This document shows, piece by piece, positions 57,236 through 64,000 of a stretch of 64,000 bases of DNA. The position numbers and the translations under genes are program-made. Under the pieces are notes generated by a model. It saw only the letters and a list, made by a program, of their open reading frames with translations, did no database searches and had not been told where the DNA came from. The DNA is from CADEEN01 sp040384625. Lineage in GTDB: Bacteria > Pseudomonadota > Gammaproteobacteria > Burkholderiales > Burkholderiaceae_C. Location of the stretch: assembly GCA_040384625.1 (NCBI GenBank), contig JAZKIW010000042.1, positions 43,944-107,943 of the forward strand. The letters run 5' to 3'. Every line of letters starts with the position of its first letter. The first letter of the stretch is position 1.

Positions 57236-58570
57236 TCAGCGGTCCAGCGCGGGACGCTTGGGGTTGAAGGTCCATCCTGGAATCAGGTACTGCATGGCCA
57301 TCGCGTCGTCCCGCGAGCCCAGGCCGTGCTGCAGATAAAGCTGGTGCGCCTTCTCGACTTCGGTCATGTCGAGCTCGACACCCAGGCCCGGCGCCTTGGG
57401 TACCTGCACATGGCCGCCGACGATCTGCAGCGGCTCCTTGGTCAGGCGCTGGCCGTCCTGCCAGATCCAGTGCGTGTCGATCGCCGTCACCCGGCCCGGG
57501 GCCGCGGCGCCGACATGCGTGAACATCGCCAGCGAGACATCGAAGTGGTTGTTCGAATGCGAGCCCCATGTCAGGCCCCAGTCGCGGCAGGTCTGGGCCA
57601 CGCGCACCGAGCCGGCCATGGTCCAGAAGTGCGGGTCGGCGAGCGGGATGTCGACCGACTGCAGCGACAGCGCGTGGCTCAGCTGGCGCCAGTCGGTCGC
57701 GATCATGTTGGTCGCCGTCGGAAGGCCGGTGGCGCGGCGAAATTCCGCCATCACCTCGCGGCCCGAGAAGCCGTCTTCGGCGCCGCAAGGGTCTTCGGCA
57801 TAGGCGACGACGCCGCGCATGTCGCGCATCAATCGGATCGCGTCCTTCAAGAGCCAGCCGCCGTTCGGGTCGAGCGTGACCCGCGCCTGCGGGAAGCGTT
57901 CGTGCAGCGCGACGATGGCCTCGATCTCGTCGTCGGCGCGCAGAGCGCCGCCCTTCAACTTGAAGTCGTTGAAGCCATAGCGTTCGCGCGCCGCTTCAGC
58001 CAGGCGCACGATCGCCTCCGGCGTCATCGCCTTCTCGTGGCGCAGGCGGAACCAGTCATTGCCGGCACCCGGGTCGCTGGCATAGGGCAGCTCAGTTTTG
58101 CCCTTGTCGCCGACATAGAACAGGTAGCCCAGCATCTCGACCGATTCGCGCTGCTGGCCTTCGCCGAGCAGTGCCGCGACCGGCACGCCCAGGTGCTGTC
58201 CCAGCAGGTCGAGCAGGGCCGACTCGATCGCGGTGACCGCGTGGATGGTGGTGCGCAGATCGAAAGTCTGCTGGCCGCGGCCGCCGGCATCGCGGTCGGC
58301 AAACGTGCGTTGCACCTCTTGAAGCAACCGCTGTTGCGAACCCAGTGGCTGGCCGACGATCAGCGGCCGCGCATCTTCGAGGGTCTGACGGATCTTCTCG
58401 CCACCCGGCACTTCCCCGACGCCGGTGCGGCCCGCGCTGTCGCTCAGGATCAGGATGTTGCGAGTGAAGAAGGGGCCGTGCGCGCCACTCAGGTTGAGCA
58501 GCATGCTGTCGCGGCCGGCGACGGGGATCACGCGCAGTTCGGTGATCCGGGGGGTCGATGGAGTGGCCAT
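57236..58570 (-). CDS. gudD: Glucarate dehydratase
   Basis: A 444-aa enolase-superfamily enzyme giving 5-keto-4-deoxyglucarate from D-glucarate. Landmarks: 'LSGAHGPFFTRNILILSDSAGRTGVGEVPGGEKIRQTLE', 'GFNDFKLKGGALRAD' (KxK), 'VTLDPNGGWLL', 'VAYAEDPCG', 'TNMIATDW', and 'LTWGSHSNNHFDVSLAMF' with the catalytic His. These are GudD-type features. ATG at 58568-58570, 22 bp after the Bug stop. Complete. Confidence 0.93.
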   Translation of the reverse strand: MATPSTPRITELRVIPVAGRDSMLLNLSGAHGPFFTRNILILSDSAGRTGVGEVPGGEKIRQTLEDARPLIVGQPLGSQQRLLQEVQRTFADRDAGGRGQQTFDLRTTIHAVTAIESALLDLLGQHLGVPVAALLGEGQQRESVEMLGYLFYVGDKGKTELPYASDPGAGNDWFRLRHEKAMTPEAIVRLAEAARERYGFNDFKLKGGALRADDEIEAIVALHERFPQARVTLDPNGGWLLKDAIRLMRDMRGVVAYAEDPCGAEDGFSGREVMAEFRRATGLPTATNMIATDWRQLSHALSLQSVDIPLADPHFWTMAGSVRVAQTCRDWGLTWGSHSNNHFDVSLAMFTHVGAAAPGRVTAIDTHWIWQDGQRLTKEPLQIVGGHVQVPKAPGLGVELDMTEVEKAHQLYLQHGLGSRDDAMAMQYLIPGWTFNPKRPALDR

Positions 58571-58592
58571 GGTTTCGCTCGGTGTGAAGGTC

Positions 58593-59558
58593 TCAGTCTG
58601 CAGTGATCTTGCCGACTTCGATGACCTTCTTCCAGCGGGCGAACTCGCTGGCCTGGAAGGCGGTGAACTGCTCGGGCGTGTTGCCGACGACCTCGAAGCC
58701 TAGCTCGAGCAGCTTCGGCTTCACGGCCGGATCGTTCAGCCCGGCGACCAGGGCGTCGTGCAGCTTGGCCCGGATGTCGGCCGGCACGCCCTTTGGTGCG
58801 GCGAAGGCCTGCCACGAATAGACCGTGACGCCCTTGACGCCCGACTCGTCCATCGTCGGCACGTCGGGCAACAGTGGTGAGCGCTTGCTGCTGGTGATCG
58901 CCAGCGCCCGCAACTTGCCGGCTTTGATGTTGGCGATGCCGGTGTTGATGTTCATGAAGGTCGCGTCGACCTGGCCGCCGAGCAGGTCGGACATCGCCGG
59001 CGCACCGCCCTTGTAGGGGATGTGCAGGCCGGTCGTGCCGGTCTGCTGCCAGAACAGTTCGGCTGTCAGGTGGTCGCTGGTGCCGTTGCCGGCCGAGGCG
59101 AAGCTCATCTTGCCGGGGTTGGCCTTGTGGAAGGCCAGCACGTCGGCCAGGCTCTTGTGCGGCGAGTTGGCCGGCACCGTCAGCACGTTGGGCGCCTGGA
59201 CCGCGATGGTGAGGTAGTCGAAGTCCTTCAGCGGGTCGTAGGCCACGCCTTTGATCAGGTGCGGCCCGATCACGAAAGGCCCGAGCGAAGAGACCAGGAT
59301 CGTGTAGCCGTCGGGTGCCGCACGCTTGGCGCCGGTGGCCCCGACCGTGCCCCCGGCACCGGCCTTGTTCTCGACCAGGAAGGTGCCGCCGAGCTTTTCC
59401 TGCAGCTTCGGGCCGAGGGTGCGCGCGATCATGTCGGTCGAGCCGCCGGGCGGGAAGGGCACCAGCAGGGTCACCGGCTGCTTGGTCGGCCAGGCCTGTG
59501 CGTGCACGCCGGCGATGGCGGCGAACGACAGGGCGAAGGTGGTCAGCAAGGTCTTCAT
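58593..59558 (-). CDS. Tripartite tricarboxylate-type substrate-binding protein (Bug family), copy 2
   Basis: A 321-aa periplasmic protein with a signal peptide (1-20, 'FALSFAAIAGVHAQ'). 'WPTKQPVTLLVPFPPGGSTDMIARTLGPKLQEKLGGTFLVENKAGAGGTVGATG' and 'IPYKGGAPAMSDLLGGQVDATF' are Bug marks. In this operon it probably binds an aldarate or its lactone and hands it to a TctAB-type permease coded elsewhere. ATG at 59556-59558. Confidence 0.92.
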   Translation of the reverse strand: MKTLLTTFALSFAAIAGVHAQAWPTKQPVTLLVPFPPGGSTDMIARTLGPKLQEKLGGTFLVENKAGAGGTVGATGAKRAAPDGYTILVSSLGPFVIGPHLIKGVAYDPLKDFDYLTIAVQAPNVLTVPANSPHKSLADVLAFHKANPGKMSFASAGNGTSDHLTAELFWQQTGTTGLHIPYKGGAPAMSDLLGGQVDATFMNINTGIANIKAGKLRALAITSSKRSPLLPDVPTMDESGVKGVTVYSWQAFAAPKGVPADIRAKLHDALVAGLNDPAVKPKLLELGFEVVGNTPEQFTAFQASEFARWKKVIEVGKITAD

Positions 59559-59587
59559 GGAACGGTGTCTCCGATGACAGGTGGCGC

Positions 59588-60502
59588 TCATTGCGCGCCG
59601 AGTTTGGAAATCAATTGGCCGAGCCGGTCGACCTCGGCAGGCTTCAGATCCGACAACGGCGGGCGTACCGGCCCGGCCGTGTGGCCGACGAGGGTGGCGC
59701 CGGCCTTCACGATCGACACGGCATAACCTTCGCCCTGGTTGCGCAGCGCGATGTAGGGCAGGAAAAAGTCGCGGATCAGGCGGTTCGTGGTCGCGCTGTC
59801 GCCGGCATGGTGGGCGTTGTAGAACTCGATGGCCGTGCGCGGGATGAAGTTGAAGACCGCCGACGAGTACACCGGACAGCCCATGGCCTGGTAGGCACCG
59901 GCGAAGACCTCAGCCGTCGGCAGGCCGCCGAGGTAGGCGAAGCGCTCGCCCAGGGTCTGACGGATGGCGACAAACTTCTCGATGTCACCGACGCCGTCCT
60001 TGAAGCCGATCAGGTTCGGGCAGCGCTCGGCCAGTTGCAGGAGCGAGGCGGGCGTCAGGCGGCAGCCGCCACGGTTGTAGACGATCACGCCGAACTTGAC
60101 GCTCCGGCACACCGCCTCGATGTGCGCGACCAGGCCTTCCTGCGAGGCTTCGGTCAGGTAGTGCGGCAGCAGCAGCACGCCCTGCGCGCCCAGGCGCTCC
60201 GCTTCCTGCGCGTACTTGATTGCCAGGGTGGTGCCGCCGCCGGCCCCGGCAATGATCGGCATGCGGCCGCGGCAGGTGTCGATCGCGGTCTTCACGACCT
60301 GGCTGAACTCCTCCGGTTCGAGCGAGAAGAACTCGCCGGTCCCGCCGGCCGCGAACAGCGCCGTCGCGCCGTAAGGCATCAGCCACTCCAGACGATCGGC
60401 AAACGGCTTCGGCGCGAAGCGCAAATGGCTGTCGAAGTCAGTCAAGGGGAACGACAGCAGGCCGGTGGAGATGATCTTCTTCAGGTCTTGCGGGCTGGTC
60501 AT
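59588..60502 (-). CDS. kdgD: 5-dehydro-4-deoxyglucarate dehydratase
   Basis: A 304-aa DapA-superfamily decarboxylating dehydratase giving 2,5-dioxopentanoate. 'GLLSFPLTDFDSHLRFAPKPFADRLEWLMPYGATALFAAGGTGEFFSLEPEEF' and the Schiff-base region 'LIGFKDGVGDIEKFV' are typical of KdgD. Length normal. ATG at 60500-60502. It is the first gene of the operon, with two operator palindromes just upstream. Confidence 0.93.
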   Translation of the reverse strand: MTSPQDLKKIISTGLLSFPLTDFDSHLRFAPKPFADRLEWLMPYGATALFAAGGTGEFFSLEPEEFSQVVKTAIDTCRGRMPIIAGAGGGTTLAIKYAQEAERLGAQGVLLLPHYLTEASQEGLVAHIEAVCRSVKFGVIVYNRGGCRLTPASLLQLAERCPNLIGFKDGVGDIEKFVAIRQTLGERFAYLGGLPTAEVFAGAYQAMGCPVYSSAVFNFIPRTAIEFYNAHHAGDSATTNRLIRDFFLPYIALRNQGEGYAVSIVKAGATLVGHTAGPVRPPLSDLKPAEVDRLGQLISKLGAQ

Positions 60503-60533
60503 GGCGTGAGCAGAGGGTGGGTGGGATGGTGGG

Positions 60534-60549
60534 ACGGTAGCGCTACCGT
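60534..60549. promoter_or_regulatory. LacI-type operator 1 (aldarate operon)
   Basis: ACGGTAGC-GCTACCGT is a perfect 16-bp palindrome (60534-60549), 31 bp upstream of kdgD. The core TAGCGCTA is that of GntR-like LacI regulators. It is centred 27 bp from operator 2. Confidence 0.85.
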
Positions 60550-60562
60550 CGACGGTTTGAAT

Positions 60563-60574
60563 GGTAGCGCTACC
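60563..60574. promoter_or_regulatory. LacI-type operator 2 and candidate promoter (aldarate operon)
   Basis: GGTAGC-GCTACC (60563-60574) repeats operator 1. A possible sigma-70 promoter on the minus strand, TTGATT (60588-60583), 16 bp, TACCAT (60566-60561), overlaps it, so repressor binding should block RNA polymerase. The regulator gene stops 42 bp upstream. Confidence 0.8.
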
Positions 60575-60615
60575 GTGAAGGAAATCAAGAGCTTTCTGGT
60601 ACGGACAATCACGTA

Positions 60616-61644
60616 TCAGGCGCTCGCGCGCTGGATGATCGAGAAGCCGATGTCGATGACCCGCGTATCGACCGTTCGCCCCTCGGCGCGCTCGACGATG
60701 AAGCGCGCAGCCTGGCGGCCGATCGCCGTGCCGTTGATGTGCACCGTTGTGAGCGCCGGGTGCAGGTCGGCCGCGAATTCGAGGTCGCCGAAGCCGACGA
60801 CGGCCAGCTGCGTCGGCACGTCGATGCTGCGTGCCTGGGCTTCGGTCAGCACGCCCAGGGCCAGCAGGTCGGAGCTGCAGAACACGGCGTCGACCCCGCC
60901 TGACACCTCCAGCAAGGCGTTCAGCCCGCTTCGGCCGCTCTTCAGTGTCGTCGGCGCCGGCACGCTGATCTCGTGCACTTGCGACAGCCCGAGGCCCTGC
61001 GCCGCGGCGCGGAAGGCGTCGAGGCGGCGCTTGGCGCGCTCGTCGTCGCCCGCCACCACCGCCAAACGCCGCCGGCCCTTGGCGTGCAGATACTCCGCGA
61101 CCTTGCGCCCGACATCGACGTGTGAGAAGCCGACCAGCATGTCGATCGGCGTCGGCGTCAGGTCCCAGGTCTCGACCACCGGGATGCCGCTGGCCAGCAG
61201 GCGGCGTCGGCCCTCGGCCGAGTGAAGGATGCCGGTCAGCACGATGCCGTCGGGACGGCGGCCGATGATCGCCTCGAGCAGGGCGTCTTCGCGCGTCCCG
61301 GCATATCCGGCCTGGCCAAGCATCATCTGGTAGCCGTTCTCGGCGAGCGCCTCGGTCATGGCTTGCACCGATTCCAGGAACACCGGGCCGGAGATCGTCG
61401 GGACCACCGCCGCCACCAGCCGGCTGCGCGTCGAGGCCAGGCCGCCAGCGAGCAGGTTGGGCACATAGCCGGTGCGCGCCACCGCATCGCCGACCTTTTT
61501 CAGCACCTCGGGCGAGACCTGGTCGGGCGTGTTGAGCGCGCGCGACGCGGTGATCGGCGCCACCCCCGCCAGCTTGGCGACGTCGTGCAGGGTGACGGCG
61601 CCGCTACCGCGGCGGCTGCGGCGGGTCGGGACGGGGACTGTCAT
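60616..61644 (-). CDS. LacI-family transcriptional regulator (GntR-like)
   Basis: A 342-aa repressor. HTH at 18-60: 'VTLHDVAKLAGVAPITASRALNTPDQVSPEVLKKVGDAVARTGYVPN'; hinge and periplasmic-binding-like domain follow ('RLVAAVVPTISGPVFLESVQAMTEALAENGYQMMLGQAGY', 'VGFSHVDVGRKVAEYLH'). Closest in pattern to GntR-type gluconate regulators. Palindromes on both sides of the gene (60534-60574 and 61667-61674) are its probable targets. The effector is probably an aldarate intermediate. ATG at 61642-61644. Confidence 0.92.
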   Translation of the reverse strand: MTVPVPTRRSRRGSGAVTLHDVAKLAGVAPITASRALNTPDQVSPEVLKKVGDAVARTGYVPNLLAGGLASTRSRLVAAVVPTISGPVFLESVQAMTEALAENGYQMMLGQAGYAGTREDALLEAIIGRRPDGIVLTGILHSAEGRRRLLASGIPVVETWDLTPTPIDMLVGFSHVDVGRKVAEYLHAKGRRRLAVVAGDDERAKRRLDAFRAAAQGLGLSQVHEISVPAPTTLKSGRSGLNALLEVSGGVDAVFCSSDLLALGVLTEAQARSIDVPTQLAVVGFGDLEFAADLHPALTTVHINGTAIGRQAARFIVERAEGRTVDTRVIDIGFSIIQRASA

Positions 61645-61666
61645 GCGGCGATTCTAGGCGCGCTGA

Positions 61667-61674
61667 TAGCGCTA
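61667..61674. promoter_or_regulatory. LacI-type operator 3 between the regulator and the IlvD/Edd gene
   Basis: TAGCGCTA (61667-61674), set in GATAGCGCTACCGTC, matches the core of operators 1 and 2; the right arm also matches at CCGT, the left does not. It is in the 107-bp divergent gap, so it may control both the lacI gene and the dehydratase. Confidence 0.65.
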
Positions 61675-61751
61675 CCGTCGATGGCCGCCGCGTTCTTCGC
61701 AGCCAGCCGGCGCAGCGAGTAGATTCCGAACCTCTGCCGTCAGGAGCGCCG

Positions 61752-63512
61752 ATGCCCAAGCCCCGTCACACCCCCTCCGCCGGCCGCAGCGACGAGGCGA
61801 GCCGAGGCATGGAGAAGGGCCTCACCAGCTACGGCGACGCCGGCTTCTCGCTGTTCCTGCGCAAGGCCTTCATAAAGGGCGCCGGCTACACCGACGCGGC
61901 GCTTGACCGGCCGGTGATCGCGATCGCCAACACCGGCAGCGATTACAACCCCTGCCACGGCAATGCGCCGCAGCTGATCGAGGCGGTCAAGCGCGGCGTG
62001 ATGCTGGCCGGCGGCCTGCCGATGGCCTTTCCGACGATCTCGGTGCACGAGAGCTTCGCGGCGCCAACCAGCATGTACCTGCGCAACTTGATGTCGATCG
62101 ACACCGAGGAGATGATCCGCGCCCAACCGATGGATGCGGTGGTGTTGATCGGCGGCTGCGACAAGACGGTGCCAGCCCAGCTGATGGGTGCCGCCTCGGC
62201 CGGCATCCCGGCGATCCAGCTGATCGCCGGTTCGATGCTGACCGGCAGCCACCGTGGCGAGCGGGTCGGCGCCTGCACCGATTGCCGACGCTACTGGGGG
62301 CGCTTTCGCGCCGGCGAGATTGACGTGGAGGAGACGGCCGAGGTCAACGATCAGCTTGTCGCCAGCGTCGGCACCTGCTCGGTGATGGGCACGGCCAGCA
62401 CGATGGCCTGCATCGCCGAAGCCCTGGGCATGACGATGCCGGGCGGCGCCACGCCGCCGGCCGTCACCGCCGACCGCGTTCGCATCGCCGAGCAGACAGG
62501 GGCGCAGGCGGTGCAGATGGCGCGCGACGGCCTGGGCATCGGTCGGATCCTGACGCCTGCCGCGTTCGAGAACGCGATGCGCGTGCTGCTGGCGATCGGC
62601 GGCAGCACCAATGGCCTGGTGCACCTGGCTGCCATCGCCGGCCGCATGGGTCTGGACATCGACATGCAGGCTTTGGACCGCATGGGCCGCGAAACCCCGG
62701 TGCTGCTCGACCTGAAGCCATCGGGCCGGCACTACATGGAGGACTTCCACCGGGCCGGCGGGATGGCCACGCTGTTGCGTGAACTGCGCTCCCTCCTTCG
62801 GCTGGAGGCGATGACGGTCACCGGCCGCACGCTCGGAGAGGAGCTGGACCGCGCCGGACCGGCCTTCGCGCAGGACGTGGTGCGCAGCGTGGCCGACCCG
62901 ATCTACCCGCAAGGGGGCCTGGCGGTGCTGCACGGCAACCTGGCGCCGCGCGGCGCGATCATCAAGCAGTCGGCGGCCGACCCGGCGCTGATGGAGCACG
63001 AAGGCCGCGCGGTGGTCTTCGAAGGTATCGAAGATCTGGTCGAGCGCATCGACGGTGACGACCTCGACGTGGCGGCCGACGACGTGCTGGTGCTGAAGCA
63101 CATCGGCCCCAAGGGGGCGAGCATGCCCGAGGCCGGCTACATCCCGATCCCGCGCAAGCTGGCACGGGCGGGCGTGAAGGACATGCTGCGCATCTCCGAC
63201 GGGCGCATGAGCGGCACCGCGTTCGGCACCATCGTGCTGCACGTTTCACCCGAGGCCGCGATCGGCGGACCGCTGGCCCATGTGCGCAACGGCGACCGCA
63301 TCCGCCTCAGCGTCAGCAGGCGCGAGATCGCCTTGCTGGTGTCGGACGAAGAACTGGCACGCCGCGCGCACGACCAGCCGGTGACGGAGCCCAGCGCCGA
63401 GCGCGGCTACCGCAAGCTCTTCCTGCACAGCGTGCTGCAGGCCGAGCAGGGCGCCGACTTCGACTTCCTGCGCGCGCCGCGCACGCTGGGCAAGACGCCG
63501 CAGGCGCGCTGA
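61752..63512 (+). CDS. IlvD/Edd-family sugar-acid dehydratase
   Basis: A 586-aa Fe-S dehydratase. Cysteines are in 'VLIGGCDKTVPAQLMGAAS', 'GERVGACTDCRRYWGRFRAGEID' and 'SVGTCSVMGTASTMACIAEALGM'; 'ILTPAAFENAMRVLLAIGGSTNGLVHL' and 'KDMLRISDGRMSGTAFGTIVLHVSPEAA' are family marks. The 'R-A-G-E-I-D' region and length resemble arabinonate/xylonate-type dehydratases rather than IlvD proper. Substrate not decided. AGGAG before ATG at 61752. Divergent from the LacI gene, convergent with the reductase. Confidence 0.9.
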   Translation: MPKPRHTPSAGRSDEASRGMEKGLTSYGDAGFSLFLRKAFIKGAGYTDAALDRPVIAIANTGSDYNPCHGNAPQLIEAVKRGVMLAGGLPMAFPTISVHESFAAPTSMYLRNLMSIDTEEMIRAQPMDAVVLIGGCDKTVPAQLMGAASAGIPAIQLIAGSMLTGSHRGERVGACTDCRRYWGRFRAGEIDVEETAEVNDQLVASVGTCSVMGTASTMACIAEALGMTMPGGATPPAVTADRVRIAEQTGAQAVQMARDGLGIGRILTPAAFENAMRVLLAIGGSTNGLVHLAAIAGRMGLDIDMQALDRMGRETPVLLDLKPSGRHYMEDFHRAGGMATLLRELRSLLRLEAMTVTGRTLGEELDRAGPAFAQDVVRSVADPIYPQGGLAVLHGNLAPRGAIIKQSAADPALMEHEGRAVVFEGIEDLVERIDGDDLDVAADDVLVLKHIGPKGASMPEAGYIPIPRKLARAGVKDMLRISDGRMSGTAFGTIVLHVSPEAAIGGPLAHVRNGDRIRLSVSRREIALLVSDEELARRAHDQPVTEPSAERGYRKLFLHSVLQAEQGADFDFLRAPRTLGKTPQAR

Positions 63513-63513
63513 G

Positions 63514-64000
63514 CTACTCGGCCACCTGGTGCTTGGCCATCAATTCGAGGGCCCGCACCAAGGCCGAGTGATCGAGCTGGTCCATGCCGTTGGCGGCGCA
63601 GGCCTGCATCAGCTGCGCCGCACCGGCCGTCTGCGGCAGCGACACGCCAAGGGCGCGGGCGCCGGCCAGTGCCAGGCTCAGGTCTTTCTGGTGCAGCGCG
63701 ATGCGAAAGCCCGGATTGAAGGTGCGCTTGATCATGCGCTCACCATGCACTTCGAGGATGCGCGACGCGGCGAAGCCGCCCATCAGGGCTTGGCGTACCT
63801 TGGCCGGATCGGCGCCGGCCTTGCTGGCAAAGACCAGCGCTTCGCCGACCGCGGCGATGTTCAGCGCGACGATGATCTGGTTTGCCACCTTCGTCGTCTG
63901 GCCGTCGCCGTTGCCGCCGACCAGGGTGATGTTCTTGCCCATCAATTCGAACAGCGGCTTGACCTTGGCGAACGTGGCCTCGGGGCCACCGACCATGATC
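63514..64000 (-). CDS. Tartronate semialdehyde reductase-like (GarR/GlxR), C-terminal part
   Basis: The last about 160 codons of a beta-hydroxyacid dehydrogenase; the N-terminal NAD-binding domain lies beyond the right edge. 'MVGGPEATFAKVKPLFELMGKNITLVGGNGDGQTTKVANQIIVALNIAAVGEALVFASKAGADP' is typical of 2-hydroxy-3-oxopropionate reductase, with the catalytic Lys in 'QTTKVANQ'. This fits aldarate breakdown, where such reductases act on tartronate semialdehyde. Stop is at 63514-63516, next to the dehydratase stop. The gene is still open at base 64000. Confidence 0.85.
   Translation of the reverse strand, partial: IMVGGPEATFAKVKPLFELMGKNITLVGGNGDGQTTKVANQIIVALNIAAVGEALVFASKAGADPAKVRQALMGGFAASRILEVHGERMIKRTFNPGFRIALHQKDLSLALAGARALGVSLPQTAGAAQLMQACAANGMDQLDHSALVRALELMAKHQVAE

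Overview
The window is high-GC DNA read as one contig of a betaproteobacterium, most likely Burkholderiales (Rubrivivax, Leptothrix or Ideonella-like). The evidence is gene content: a Burkholderiales-style SAH riboswitch before ahcY, LysR/DUF2917 pairs, tctC-type 'Bug' binding proteins, an slt-NDUFA9-like-cca gene order, and many ATGA, GTGA or TTGA stop/start overlaps. No tRNA, rRNA, CRISPR array, transposase or prophage gene was seen. Both edges cut a gene (a luciferase-like oxidoreductase on the left, a tartronate semialdehyde reductase on the right).

Region 1 (about 1.8-18.8 kb, all minus strand) is a complete [NiFe]-hydrogenase locus of the actinobacterial (group 1h, also called group 5) type. 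In the direction of transcription it holds an NtrC-family regulator, a small rubredoxin-like protein, a sigma-54 promoter, the small and large subunits, a Cys-rich small protein, an endopeptidase, an unknown 113-aa protein, a TPR protein, two small membrane proteins, a NifU-Rieske fusion, an NHL beta-propeller, hypF, hypC, an SIS (GmhA-like) protein, hypD, hypE, hypA, hypB and a nickel permease. Most genes overlap or lie a few bases apart. This is the most distinctive system here. The accessory module and the SIS gene have no settled function, and the promoter has a UAS, an IHF-like site and -24/-12 elements in the textbook order.

Region 2 (18.9-35.8 kb) is housekeeping: glmU, two lipoproteins, ttcA, folB with a FolM-like pteridine reductase, a MidA-like methyltransferase, cca, a NDUFA9-like protein, slt, a LysR/DUF2917 pair, tfoX, 5-formyl-THF cyclo-ligase, and an ahcY-tlyA-metF operon behind an SAH riboswitch. 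Region 3 (35.8-41.8 kb) has a large hybrid histidine kinase, a second LysR/DUF2917 pair and a HAD phosphatase.

Region 4 (41.8-50.3 kb) is a catabolic or uptake locus built round an IclR regulator. It has an ABC importer of the nitrate/sulfonate/NMT1 type, a DapA-family lyase, a cupin, an EthD-domain protein, a flavin reductase, a Bug protein and a polysaccharide-deacetylase-family hydrolase. A perfect 9-bp inverted repeat lies between the IclR gene and the importer operon. The substrate cannot be told from sequence.

Region 5 (51.4-64.0 kb) is an aldarate (D-glucarate, galactarate) catabolic cluster: GarD, a TalrD/GalrD-type dehydratase, a thioesterase, a Tat-exported SMP-30 lactonase, alpha-ketoglutarate semialdehyde dehydrogenase, glucarate dehydratase, a Bug protein, KdgD, a LacI-family repressor with three palindromic operators, an IlvD/Edd-family dehydratase and a GarR-like reductase. 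Together these convert hexarates through 5-keto-4-deoxyglucarate and 2-oxoglutarate semialdehyde to 2-oxoglutarate.
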